64,000 nucleotides of DNA from Amylolactobacillus amylophilus DSM 20533 = JCM 1125 (GTDB lineage Bacteria; Bacillota; Bacilli; Lactobacillales; Lactobacillaceae): assembly GCF_001936335.1 (NCBI RefSeq), contig NZ_CP018888.1, positions 620,001 through 684,000 on the forward strand, written 5' to 3'. Under the pieces are notes generated by a model. That model did no database searches. It was not told the DNA's origin and saw only the letters and a program-made list of their open reading frames with translations. This document shows, in pieces, positions 8,614 to 16,526 of this stretch. The stretch's first letter is position 1, and every line of letters starts with the position of its first letter. A program made the position numbers and the translations under genes.

Positions 8614-8642
8614 ATTAAAATATAAGCGCTTACAAAAGTCAA
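8614..8642 (-). promoter_or_regulatory. PTS operon promoter with CRE site in the spacer
   Basis: On the minus strand, TTGACT (8637-8642) and TTTAAT (8614-8619) are separated by 17 bp. The spacer contains TGTAAGCGCTTATA (8621-8634), which fits the CRE consensus with one mismatch. CcpA binding here would block RNA polymerase when glucose is present. The rest of the 430-bp interval between the PTS and lacR is AT-rich with no ORF. Confidence 0.75.
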
Positions 8643-8868
8643 CACTTTTTATGAAATCACTTTCATTATTTAATAAACCGCGTAATATAAGTCTTGTTTA
8701 TACATTAATGGTATAAATCAATTAAACATTAATGCAAAACAATTTCACAAAAGAGCACATATTTTGCCTATTCAACAATTGAATTTAATAGTTTTAAAAA
8801 AGTGTAATTTTCTTATATTTATCGGGCATAAACGGCTATTTAGCGCAAATGTAGGCGGTAAGCTTTTG

Positions 8869-8910
8869 TTGACACCTTATTGTTCATGTGCTATTTTGAA
8901 ATTGTTCAAT
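8869..8910 (+). promoter_or_regulatory. lacR promoter with direct TTGTTCA repeats
   Basis: TTGACA at 8869-8874 and TATTTT at 8892-8897 are 17 bp apart. TTGTTCA occurs at 8880-8886 and 8902-8908, 22 bp (two helical turns) apart, flanking the -10. These are candidate binding sites for LacR itself; the assignment is inference. Confidence 0.6.
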
Positions 8911-8945
8911 ACTTACATTAACAAACAAAAAGAAACATTGTAGGG

Positions 8946-9713
8946 GTGATTACTATATTAAAGAACGAACGACTGCGCGAGATTACGCGGCTCGCTAATC
9001 AACGTGGCGTTGTTAGTGTTAACGATATCAGTAAGCACTTGAAGGTCAGCTCGATGACCATCAGGCGTGACCTAGATGAATTAGCAACCGACAACAAGAT
9101 TATCCGCGTCCACGGCGGCGCACAGAGTGTCAACTTTCAGGTCGGCTCAAAGGAACTCAGCCACACACAGAAACGCGCATTGAACAAACCGGAGAAAGCA
9201 CAGATTGCAAAGATTGTCAGCAGCATGATTAACGATGGTGAGACAATCTTTCTCGGTACCGGGACGACGAACGAGCTCGTTGCCCAATACTTGAAGGTTA
9301 AGAACGTGCGTATTATCACCAACAGCCTGCCAGTCTTTGAAGGATTCCGTCGCACACATCCGGAGATTGACATTGCACTTGTTGGTGGGAAATTACGTGA
9401 ATATTCTGGCGCTTTCATCGGTAGTTTAGCGAACAGCTTGATTGAGCAGCTTCACTTTCAGAAGAGCTTCATCAGCGTGAACGGCGTCAACAATAACAAG
9501 GTGACCAACTCCAATCCCGATGAGGGACAGATGCAGAAGCTGGCGCTTGACCGTTCGGATCAGAAGTACATTGTGGCCGACCACACGAAGTTCGACCAGG
9601 AGGATTTCTACACCTTCTACGCGCTGGATAATGTAGATGGACTAATCACCGATGCAAGTGTTCCGAACGAGTTTGTTAAGAAGTATGAAGGCTACACAAG
9701 GATTATCAAATAA
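8946..9713 (+). CDS. lacR: DeoR-family repressor LacR
   Basis: About 252-255 aa. An N-terminal winged HTH ([20 protein letters not shown], then RVHGGA) precedes a DeoR sugar-phosphate-sensing domain with [10 protein letters not shown] and the later [10 protein letters not shown]. It is the first gene of lacR-lacA-lacB and divergent from the PTS operon, so it probably represses both until a sugar phosphate accumulates. The start is odd. The only normal start codon in frame is GTG 8946, which overlaps the AGGGG site. The codon 8 nt after that site, where LacR proteins normally begin with Met-Leu-Lys, is ATA (8955). Either translation starts at ATA or the gene is weakly expressed. Confidence 0.8.
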   Translation: MITILKNERLREITRLANQRGVVSVNDISKHLKVSSMTIRRDLDELATDNKIIRVHGGAQSVNFQVGSKELSHTQKRALNKPEKAQIAKIVSSMINDGETIFLGTGTTNELVAQYLKVKNVRIITNSLPVFEGFRRTHPEIDIALVGGKLREYSGAFIGSLANSLIEQLHFQKSFISVNGVNNNKVTNSNPDEGQMQKLALDRSDQKYIVADHTKFDQEDFYTFYALDNVDGLITDASVPNEFVKKYEGYTRIIK

Positions 9714-9726
9714 AAGGAGAATAGGC

Positions 9727-10158
9727 ATGCAAGTAGTTATTGGAGCAGATAAAGACGGATTTCAGTTGAAAGAAGCAGTGAAAAAGTATTTGTTGGACAA
9801 GAAGTATCAGGTAATAGACGTGACTGAAGATAAGCCAGCTGAAGATTTTGTTGAATCTTCACTAGCCGTGACCGATAAGGTATTGTCTGGTGAGGCTAGC
9901 AAAGCCATCATGTTTGACGAATACGGTGTCGGCTCAGCAATGGCCAGCAACAAGGTGCGCGGAATGGTCACAGCAAACGTCGGTGATGAGAATACAGCAC
10001 ACATGACCGCCGAGCACAACGGTGCAAAGGCAATCTCAATCGGCTCCGGTGTCGTTGGTACACAAAAGGCAGTAGAGATTGTGCAACGCTATCTCGACAC
10101 AGAGTACGCCGGCGGTCGGCACCAAATCAGATTAGACATGCTCAGCAAGATGATTTAA
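9727..10158 (+). CDS. lacA: Galactose-6-phosphate isomerase subunit LacA
   Basis: ATG 9727 follows AAAAGGAG and gives 143 aa, close to the usual 141-142. The sequence has the RpiB/LacA/LacB fold ([20 protein letters not shown] at the start, [17 protein letters not shown] in the middle). As usual for LacA, the catalytic Cys found in LacB is absent. LacA and LacB form the hetero-oligomer that converts galactose 6-phosphate to tagatose 6-phosphate. It is cotranscribed with lacR and lacB. No lacC or lacD is in the window. Confidence 0.9.
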   Translation: MQVVIGADKDGFQLKEAVKKYLLDKKYQVIDVTEDKPAEDFVESSLAVTDKVLSGEASKAIMFDEYGVGSAMASNKVRGMVTANVGDENTAHMTAEHNGAKAISIGSGVVGTQKAVEIVQRYLDTEYAGGRHQIRLDMLSKMI

Positions 10159-10184
10159 TTTTACGAAAAGGAGAATAAACTACT

Positions 10185-10703
10185 ATGAGAATCGCTATTG
10201 GTAATGATCACATCGTAACCGATGTTAAACAGAAATTATCTGACTTTTTGAAGGCTGAGGGCCACGAGGTCATCGACGAAGGCACCTACGACTTCACCAG
10301 AACACACTACCCTATCTATGGTAAGAAGGTCGCAGAAGACGTAGCAGAGGGCCACGCAGACCTTGGGGTCGTGCTTTGCGGGACCGGTATTGGTATCAGC
10401 ACTGCAGCCGACAAGAACGAGGGCGTGCGTGCAGCAATGGCAAATGATGTTACATCCGCTAAGTACGCCAAGGAGTACCTGAATGCCAACGTATTGGGCT
10501 TCGGCGGTGCAACTGTTGGCGAGCACTTGGCAGAAGACATGATTAAGGCATTTATGGCTGCTGAATACAAAGAGACTCCCGAGAATGCTAAAATTATTGA
10601 GAAAATCAATAACATTGCAAAGCCAGATCCTGATCAAAAAGACAACCCACACTTCTTCGATGAAGAGCTGGAGAAGTGGAATGAAGGATATTATCACGAT
10701 TAA
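10185..10703 (+). CDS. lacB: Galactose-6-phosphate isomerase subunit LacB
   Basis: The 172-aa protein matches LacB length (171). It starts [18 protein letters not shown] and has the catalytic Cys in [16 protein letters not shown] and [14 protein letters not shown] after it. With LacA it isomerises galactose 6-phosphate. It lies 26 bp after lacA behind AAAGGAG. Three and a half copies of the structured repeat follow the stop before the terminator. Confidence 0.92.
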   Translation: MRIAIGNDHIVTDVKQKLSDFLKAEGHEVIDEGTYDFTRTHYPIYGKKVAEDVAEGHADLGVVLCGTGIGISTAADKNEGVRAAMANDVTSAKYAKEYLNANVLGFGGATVGEHLAEDMIKAFMAAEYKETPENAKIIEKINNIAKPDPDQKDNPHFFDEELEKWNEGYYHD

Positions 10704-10706
10704 ACC

Positions 10707-11088
10707 AAGTTGTGACGGCAACGGGTAACTCTTGAGTACTAGCGGAACCTGACGAAGTCTCACACAGTGAGGAAAGGCTTGTTAGCTAGACGCAGAGAGT
10801 TGTTGCACGGAACACGATTATAAGTTGTGACAAAAAGCGTTTAGACCACGAACATCTAGCGAAGATTGGCGAGGAAGAACGAAGTGAATTCCGTTGGCAA
10901 ATAAGCTAGGGTGAGTGGTTTGCTTTTTGGAACACAGTTAAACCAAGTTGTGACAAAAAGCGTTTAGACCACGAACATCTAGCGAAGATTGGCGAGGAAG
11001 AACGAAGTGAATTCCGTTGGCAAATAAGCTAGGGTGAGTGGTTTGCTTTTTGGAACACAGTTAAACCAAGTTGTGACAAAAAGCGTCA
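10707..11088 (+). repeat. Array of structured intergenic repeats after lacB
   Basis: Unit 1 is 10707-10820. Units 2 (10822-10940) and 3 (10945-11063) are 119 bp each and identical. A partial unit starts at 11068. All share AAGTTGTGAC at the start and GGAACACGATTA or GGAACACAGTTA at the end. Internal complementarity (ACCAC/GTGGT, AAAAAGC/GCTTTTT, CTAGC/GCTAG, GGAA/TTCC) folds each unit into one long imperfect hairpin. There is no ORF in the array. Confidence 0.9.
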
Positions 11089-11112
11089 AGCTCAATAAAA
11101 AACGCTAATTAA

Positions 11113-11178
11113 ATACCCCTATAGATAAAGTAATATATCCGCATTGGACATAACTTTAACTACAGGGGTATTATTTTT
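11113..11178. terminator. Terminator between lacB repeats and the convergent gene
   Basis: ATACCCCT and AGGGGTAT pair over a long AT-rich loop, with TATTTTTTC after it on the plus strand. Confidence 0.7.
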
Positions 11179-11195
11179 TCTTCACTTCAATTAAG

Positions 11196-11999
11196 TTAGC
11201 TCTTAGACTGGATTAACTCATTCATTCCCTTGTTCATGATTTCATCGTCCGTAGGAATCTGGACGGCAGCAGAACGTCTTACACGCAGAACTCCGTTTGA
11301 ATCTTCTCCTCCACCAGTTGGCTGCAACTCAGGCTCTCTTTCGAATGTTCCATTATTATTCAAGAAAATTCCCTTTCCCGAAAATGCAGCCATAAAATAT
11401 TCTTCATCGATACCGTTTGAACCAGCGGGTGCTTGATTTAAAATCAAGGCCATACTCTCGCCTACTTGTGGAAGCGGTGAATAAGATTCTTTCACAGTGA
11501 TTACTTCATCTGACTGGGCATCCTTACGTTCTGCCTCGGTTAACCATTCTTTCTGAGAAACATCCACAAGAAGTTCTTTCTGAGAAATGTTTCCTCCGGC
11601 AAACAAAACATTAACTGTTGCACCAGGAGCCGTCCCGTCCAGAAGCTGATCAACCTTAATTGTCGCCATTGTATATGGATTGGCCGGCCCCTCTTCGCCG
11701 TATGGAGCATATACATAACTCTTGAGCTGCTGAACTGTACCCAAGATAGTTAGCTCTCCCTTAGCAACCAGGTCTTGAAAATTTGTTGGGTAATTTGCCA
11801 GTTTTAAATCACCCGAAATATTTTTGACCTTGTCTTTATAAAAGTCCTTCTTTGTTTTTGCTAACGAAACTGTTGGACTCCTACTTGTAGAGATTTGTTC
11901 ACTAGCTTTGGTCTGTGATGCTAAGTAGACCAGAGCCAACACAAGTACCAGTGTCAGGCCCAAAGTCGGAATGTACAAACTTTTTTTTTTCAATTTCAT
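11196..11999 (-). CDS. Exported, membrane-anchored protein of unknown function
   Basis: 267 aa behind AAAGGAG. Residues 8-28 form one hydrophobic signal anchor after a KLKKK start. The rest is soluble and extracellular, with no recognised domain; visible stretches are LVAKGELTILGTVQQLKSY and TMATIKVDQLLDGTAPGATV, resembling a beta-rich domain. It is divergent from an Rgg-type regulator at 12183, with 183 bp between them, so it is a likely regulatory target. I do not recognise the family. Confidence 0.7.
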   Translation of the reverse strand: MKLKKKSLYIPTLGLTLVLVLALVYLASQTKASEQISTSRSPTVSLAKTKKDFYKDKVKNISGDLKLANYPTNFQDLVAKGELTILGTVQQLKSYVYAPYGEEGPANPYTMATIKVDQLLDGTAPGATVNVLFAGGNISQKELLVDVSQKEWLTEAERKDAQSDEVITVKESYSPLPQVGESMALILNQAPAGSNGIDEEYFMAAFSGKGIFLNNNGTFEREPELQPTGGGEDSNGVLRVRRSAAVQIPTDDEIMNKGMNELIQSKS

Positions 12000-12182
12000 T
12001 ATTAATCTCCTTTCATTTAAGGAATTATCCCTCCATGACTATAGACATTTATCCGGCCGAAGCATATAATCGCACTAATTAAATAATTAATTGCACCTAC
12101 AGTTATTATAATCGAATATTCAGCTTCAAAAAAAATCTTATTATATATGATAATCTAGCTGTATTTTATAGGGGGGTCAGAG

Positions 12183-13064
12183 ATGAAAAATGGTTACGGT
12201 AGTACATTTCACAGCATGAGAAAGAATAAAAATTATTCTTTGCGGGATGTCAGTCTTGATTACATCTCTATTGCTCAACTGTCCAAATTCGAGCGCGGCG
12301 ACTCCGACATCACCTTGAATAAACTTGCACCTCTCCTAGATAACATTACTTTATCAACTTCCGAGTTTATATCTGAGCTACCCCCTACACAATTTGAAGA
12401 CCAACTGTCTTTTCTTGAAGAAATTAGTCAGTCCTATCTTCTCAGCAATCAGAATAAACAAGAGTTGATTCAATCGATCACTAAAGAAATCGCTCGATTG
12501 ACGTTAGCCACAAAGCCCAGTTCAGCAACAAAAGTCTATTTATCCCTACTGCAATTAATCAATCAAATCCTTACCGAGAAACCAATTACCTCGACACAAT
12601 CATTCTTAAAAACAGAAGTAATCGAATACCTCTTTGGTGTAGAGCGTTGGTATAAATTCGAATTACTGGCGTTCGTCAACATCCTACCAATTCTCGAACT
12701 AGATTTTATTAAATCCGCCTGCTCAGAACTAATGCGCCGGGTAGCGGACATCGATTGCCCTGTTTCAATTAAGAATAACCTTGTAGATGCCCTGCTACAG
12801 ACCTCTGTCTACCTTACTCGGCATAAACAAAACATAACAGCAAAAAATATTCTCTCTAAATTTTCAAAAATTGCCTTACCTGAGCAACTTTTTTTCAAGA
12901 AAATTCTAGTTAGATTTTTTCTTGCATACACCCAATTTAAAGAGTTCCAGAGTACTACTAATCAGAAGACTATCACAGAGATTTTGGTATGTTTAGAAAA
13001 CTACGATTATCCGACTCGCGCTAACCAACTAAGAAATTTCCTTGCCGATCAAAGTTTTGTCTAA
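12183..13064 (+). CDS. Rgg/GadR/MutR-family transcriptional regulator
   Basis: The 293-aa protein starts after GGGGGG. Residues 1-65 form an HTH (FHSMRKNKNYSLRDV, then IAQLSKFERGDSDITLNKL) typical of Rgg proteins, with a helical C-terminal sensor domain like the peptide-binding domain of Rgg/PlcR-type regulators. I found no short-peptide gene with a ribosome site in the 183 bp upstream, so if it responds to a peptide, the peptide is made elsewhere. The divergent exported protein gene is the likely target. Confidence 0.8.
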   Translation: MKNGYGSTFHSMRKNKNYSLRDVSLDYISIAQLSKFERGDSDITLNKLAPLLDNITLSTSEFISELPPTQFEDQLSFLEEISQSYLLSNQNKQELIQSITKEIARLTLATKPSSATKVYLSLLQLINQILTEKPITSTQSFLKTEVIEYLFGVERWYKFELLAFVNILPILELDFIKSACSELMRRVADIDCPVSIKNNLVDALLQTSVYLTRHKQNITAKNILSKFSKIALPEQLFFKKILVRFFLAYTQFKEFQSTTNQKTITEILVCLENYDYPTRANQLRNFLADQSFV

Positions 13065-13084
13065 AACTAATATTCAATCTATAA

Positions 13085-13116
13085 AATCACTTCCGAATCC
13101 AGAAGTGGTTTTTTTG
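13085..13116 (+). terminator. Terminator of the Rgg-type gene
   Basis: ATCACTTC and GAAGTGGT flank an 9-nt loop and are followed by TTTTTTT. Confidence 0.85.
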
Positions 13117-13208
13117 CAGTACGGATATTATACTTTTTACTTACTTTCTGTTATAGTAAAGCCATTGTGCAAAAAGTGAGCAAACTAGAACCGCATTAAG
13201 TCGGCGAT

Positions 13209-13233
13209 TATAGTTTGTTATTTCACAAACTAT
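13209..13233 (+). promoter_or_regulatory. Inverted repeat upstream of lrgA
   Basis: ATAGTTTGT and ACAAACTAT are separated by 7 bp, 25 bp before the lrgA start. There is no U-tract, so this is more likely an operator or 5'-UTR hairpin than a terminator. Confidence 0.45.
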
Positions 13234-13258
13234 CGTAAATTTCACAAAGGGAGTTACC

Positions 13259-13681
13259 ATGCAGAACAAGTCGACGAAGCCCAAACAAGCCCCCATTTTA
13301 GTCCAAATCGGAATATTTTCGACGATCCTTTTCGTCTCTAGTCTAATCTCCGCGCTATTCCCCGCGAGTTTCCCTGCCCCAACACCAGTAGTCGGCCTCG
13401 TGATTCTCTACCTCCTCCTGACCTTTAAGATTGTCAAACTAGAATGGGTCGACAGCTTCGGTAGCTTCCTCATCAGCATTATCGCGTTTCTGTTCGTGCC
13501 CTCAGGTATTTCACTGTTAGGGAGCCTCGATGTCATGCAGAAACAGGGCTTTCAAATCATTGCCGTGGTGATCATCTCCACGGTAATCATGCTGGCCGTT
13601 ACCTACTTCGTGGCCTACACAATTATCGTCATGCGTCGCAAGTTCAGTGCACGCAAAGCACAAAAGGAGGGGCTCAAATAA
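13259..13681 (+). CDS. lrgA: Holin-like protein LrgA/CidA family
   Basis: 140 aa with four hydrophobic helices and a short basic C-terminus (VMRRKFSARKAQKEG). The sequence around FPASFPAPTPVVGLVILYLL matches the CidA/LrgA signature. The protein modulates membrane permeability or murein hydrolase export, or pyruvate uptake as shown for related systems. Its stop overlaps the lrgB start by one base, implying translational coupling. Confidence 0.88.
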   Translation: MQNKSTKPKQAPILVQIGIFSTILFVSSLISALFPASFPAPTPVVGLVILYLLLTFKIVKLEWVDSFGSFLISIIAFLFVPSGISLLGSLDVMQKQGFQIIAVVIISTVIMLAVTYFVAYTIIVMRRKFSARKAQKEGLK

Positions 13682-14406
13682 TGATGGATGTTTTGACACA
13701 ACCATATTTCGGTATCTTCTTCTCTATTGGCGTCTACCTCATGGGCATGTTTCTATTCAAGCGTAGTAACGGTAAATTCTTCTTTCAGCCGCTCTTCATG
13801 GCCATGGTGCTCGGTATTTTCCTGCTGATTCTCTTCAGTCACCTAATCCACGTGGATATCCAAGATGTCTACACAAAGATGTATAAGCCTGGTGGCGATA
13901 TTATTTTCTGGTTTGTGAATCCCGCAACGATTGCCTTCGCCATCCCCCTGTATAAACGAAATGACATTTTGAAGAAATACTGGGTGGAGATTATTGTTTC
14001 ACTCATTATCGCCACTGTGGTCTCGACCATCTTGATTTACCTCACAGCCACGGCCCTCGGCCTGGAAAAATCGGCAGTGCTCGCCATGCTGCCACAGGGT
14101 GCAACCACAGCGATTGCCCTCCCGATTTCTGCAGCTATTGGCGGTGATCCCGCAATTACAGCCATGACCGCAATCACAAATGGTGTCATCATCTTAGCAA
14201 TCGGCAAGTACCTGATTAAGTTATTCAGGATGGAGCGGGGTCCAATTGCTCTAGGATTGGGCTTAGGTGCATCGGGCCATACTCTAGGCAGCGTCAAAGC
14301 ACTAGAGGTCGGCGAGATCGAGGGTTCAACATCCTCAATTGCCATCATCGTGATTGGCTTAGTTGTTGACTTAGTTGTGCCAATTATGGCGAATATTTTA
14401 ATGTAG
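13681..14406 (+). CDS. lrgB: LrgB family membrane protein
   Basis: 241 aa with seven or so hydrophobic segments. The LrgB signature is visible around KSAVLAMLPQGATTAIALPI and GLGASGHTLGSVKALEVGE. It is the second gene of the lrgAB operon. A second ATG at 13684 is also possible. A strong terminator follows. Confidence 0.9.
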   Translation: MMDVLTQPYFGIFFSIGVYLMGMFLFKRSNGKFFFQPLFMAMVLGIFLLILFSHLIHVDIQDVYTKMYKPGGDIIFWFVNPATIAFAIPLYKRNDILKKYWVEIIVSLIIATVVSTILIYLTATALGLEKSAVLAMLPQGATTAIALPISAAIGGDPAITAMTAITNGVIILAIGKYLIKLFRMERGPIALGLGLGASGHTLGSVKALEVGEIEGSTSSIAIIVIGLVVDLVVPIMANILM

Positions 14407-14410
14407 TAAT

Positions 14411-14466
14411 TAAAAAATGACCTACCACTCGATTTTTATTAATCGGGTAAGTAGGTCATTTATTTT
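14411..14466. terminator. Bidirectional terminator between lrgB and the MerR-like gene
   Basis: AAATGACCTAC pairs with GTAGGTCATTT over a structured AT-rich loop, with T-rich flanks on both sides. Confidence 0.85.
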
Positions 14467-15205
14467 ATTCTCTAAATCTATTCCACCAATGTTTCTTATC
14501 CTTTGGGAGCTGCATGTCGGCCAAAGTCCTGAATTGAGGCTGCTTCGCCGCTTCGCTGTTCTCCACTGCCTTGGTGAGGATTTCGGCCCGTGGATCATCC
14601 GGAGCATCTTGTTGCAACTCGTTTAACTTCTGCTCAACCTGCTCAGGCACGCGCTCCACATCCTCTGGTTCCAGATCTGGAATATCATCAGCCCCGTCGG
14701 GCTGGTCGAATTTGAGCTCAGTTTGAACGGATTTCGTTGTTTTCTTTGGTACGTCTAGTGCTTGTTGCATGTTCAATAACTGCTTATTCTGCTTCTGAAC
14801 TGTAGCCACCTGCTGCTGGAGATTCTTAATTGCCTCATTTTGTTGTGCAATGGTCGACTGCAACAATTGCAATAGCTCAACCACTTGGCCTTGGTTTAAG
14901 TTATCTGGGTCTACCACCACCTCTGGCGCAGATTGTTGCGCATCTTCTACAGCATATATTTGTCTGGCTGCCTCTTTCAAAGTGAGCGAGGCATCCTTAC
15001 TCAGTTGCTTAAAGTCATGCAAATCAGCCACATTTTGCGCAGAATAGAGCCGTGTCTTCTGCTTAGTGCGCACGAAATACTCCCCATTGCCAGTCACATC
15101 CTCAACAATTAAGGAGTACTTACGCAGCGTCGCAACGCTAATCTTTAATTGTGCAGCTGCTTGGGCTGGTTCTAACATTTCCTCGAAATCGTGCTTATCT
15201 GACAT
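14465..15205 (-). CDS. MerR-like HTH coiled-coil protein
   Basis: The start at 15205 has GGGGGAG 6 nt upstream; an earlier ATG at 15220 has none. The 246-aa product has an N-terminal MerR/RacA-type HTH (LEPAQAAAQLKISVATLRKY, then TRLYSAQNVADLHDF), a long Gln-rich coiled coil (residues about 100-150, QSTIAQQNEAIKNLQQQ), an acidic stretch and a C-terminal KKHWWNRFRE. The layout resembles RacA-like chromosome-associated proteins and plasmid-borne HTH/coiled-coil proteins. A DNA-binding structural role is inference. Confidence 0.65.
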   Translation of the reverse strand: MSDKHDFEEMLEPAQAAAQLKISVATLRKYSLIVEDVTGNGEYFVRTKQKTRLYSAQNVADLHDFKQLSKDASLTLKEAARQIYAVEDAQQSAPEVVVDPDNLNQGQVVELLQLLQSTIAQQNEAIKNLQQQVATVQKQNKQLLNMQQALDVPKKTTKSVQTELKFDQPDGADDIPDLEPEDVERVPEQVEQKLNELQQDAPDDPRAEILTKAVENSEAAKQPQFRTLADMQLPKDKKHWWNRFRE

Positions 15206-15287
15206 GGATGTCTCCCCCACTTGTTATCTCCCTCAATTATATAATTTAATGCCACTAAATTAAATACAAAGGTGAGATAACGCCTGT

Positions 15288-16370
15288 TTAGATGTGGTGA
15301 CTCAACTCCTGCAGGTGGCGATACCGCTCCAGGCCAAATTGAATCAGCTGGTCAATGAGCTCCGGATAATGAATGCCCGCCTGCTCAAACAATTTCGGGT
15401 ACATGCTGATATTCGTGAATCCAGGAATTGCATTGATCTCATTGAAAATGATCTCACCCGTTTCCCGCTTAATCATAAAGTCTACACGGGCTAGGCCAAA
15501 CACCTCAATCTTTTGGTAGATGGCAAGCGCCTGTGCACGAATCTGGCTAGCTGTCTCTGCCGGAATCGCCGCCGGGATTTGCAAAGTCGAGGTAGAATTC
15601 TCCTCGTACTTATTCTCGTATGTGTAGAACTCGTCGGCGGCATTGATTATCTGCCCCACACCGCTCACGATTGGCCGGTCGTTCCCCAGCACGGCCGTCT
15701 CGACCTCAATCGCATTAATGGCTTCCTCGACGAGCACCTTGTCGTCATACCTGAAGGCATCCGCTAGTGCGGCAGCATACTCTGTGGCATCCTGGGCCGG
15801 TGCGATGCCCACAGAGGAACCCTGATTAGCCGGCTTCACGAAGACCTTGCGGCCGAGTTTAGCCGCCACCTGTTCGTAGTCAACGAACTCGGCAATCTGA
15901 TCCTCGTACTGTGGTCGTTTGATGGTTAGCCACTTGGCCACCTTGAGGCCAATCCTCTCAGCCAGAATTTTGGATAAATCCTTATCCATTGTTGCCGCGG
16001 CTCCGAGGACGTCGGACCCAACGAACGGCACGCCAAGCACCCGGAATAAGCCCTGAATGGCACCGTCTTCACCGATATTTCCGTGAATGATTGGCAGAAA
16101 AATATCCAGTGCAGGATAGTTTTGTAGCTCAATCAGATGATTAAGGTTGGGTACAGTCTCGCCTCTCACCACCTGATAACTGGCATCTTCCAATAGCTTA
16201 CTAGACTCACTTGGACTCGCTAGGTAACCATCTTGCGTGAATCCGAGTGGGTAAACCTCATATTTAGCTTGATCAATTGCGTGGTAAATATTCTGGGCAG
16301 AGTTCACTGAAACCTCGAATTCCGAGGATTCGCCACCGAAAACTAGACCAACTTTGATTTTCTCCATCAT
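15288..16370 (-). CDS. ddl: D-alanine--D-alanine ligase
   Basis: 360 aa, normal for the family. It has the N-terminal GGESSEFEVSVNSA, ATP-grasp elements VKPANQGSSVGI and VEEAINAIEVE, and the metal-binding end IIFNEINAIPGFTNISMY. It joins two D-Ala for peptidoglycan precursors. The motif FYTYENKY carries Tyr where ligases of intrinsically vancomycin-resistant lactobacilli carry Phe (KF), so D-Ala-D-Ala rather than D-Ala-D-Lac is predicted. It is a single-gene unit; GAAAGGG precedes two adjacent ATG codons. Confidence 0.93.
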   Translation of the reverse strand: MMEKIKVGLVFGGESSEFEVSVNSAQNIYHAIDQAKYEVYPLGFTQDGYLASPSESSKLLEDASYQVVRGETVPNLNHLIELQNYPALDIFLPIIHGNIGEDGAIQGLFRVLGVPFVGSDVLGAAATMDKDLSKILAERIGLKVAKWLTIKRPQYEDQIAEFVDYEQVAAKLGRKVFVKPANQGSSVGIAPAQDATEYAAALADAFRYDDKVLVEEAINAIEVETAVLGNDRPIVSGVGQIINAADEFYTYENKYEENSTSTLQIPAAIPAETASQIRAQALAIYQKIEVFGLARVDFMIKRETGEIIFNEINAIPGFTNISMYPKLFEQAGIHYPELIDQLIQFGLERYRHLQELSHHI

Positions 16371-16526
16371 TATTTCGCCCTTTCTTCAACTGTTAGAACC
16401 TTCATTATAACGATTTTCGCCATAGAAGGAAAAAATTTGATAAGAAAACCCAATTGTTACCAAATAAACACCAGGTCCTTTATAATGGAGGTTAGATATT
16501 TCAGTTAATTAGGGGGACTTTTTCTG

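Noticed and set aside
10707-11088. CRISPR array
   Set aside because: The units are about 119 bp and nearly contiguous, without 30-40-bp unique spacers, and no cas genes are present.
12000-12182. Possible short hydrophobic peptide pheromone beside the Rgg gene
   Set aside because: No short ORF with a ribosome site and a hydrophobic tail is present on either strand.
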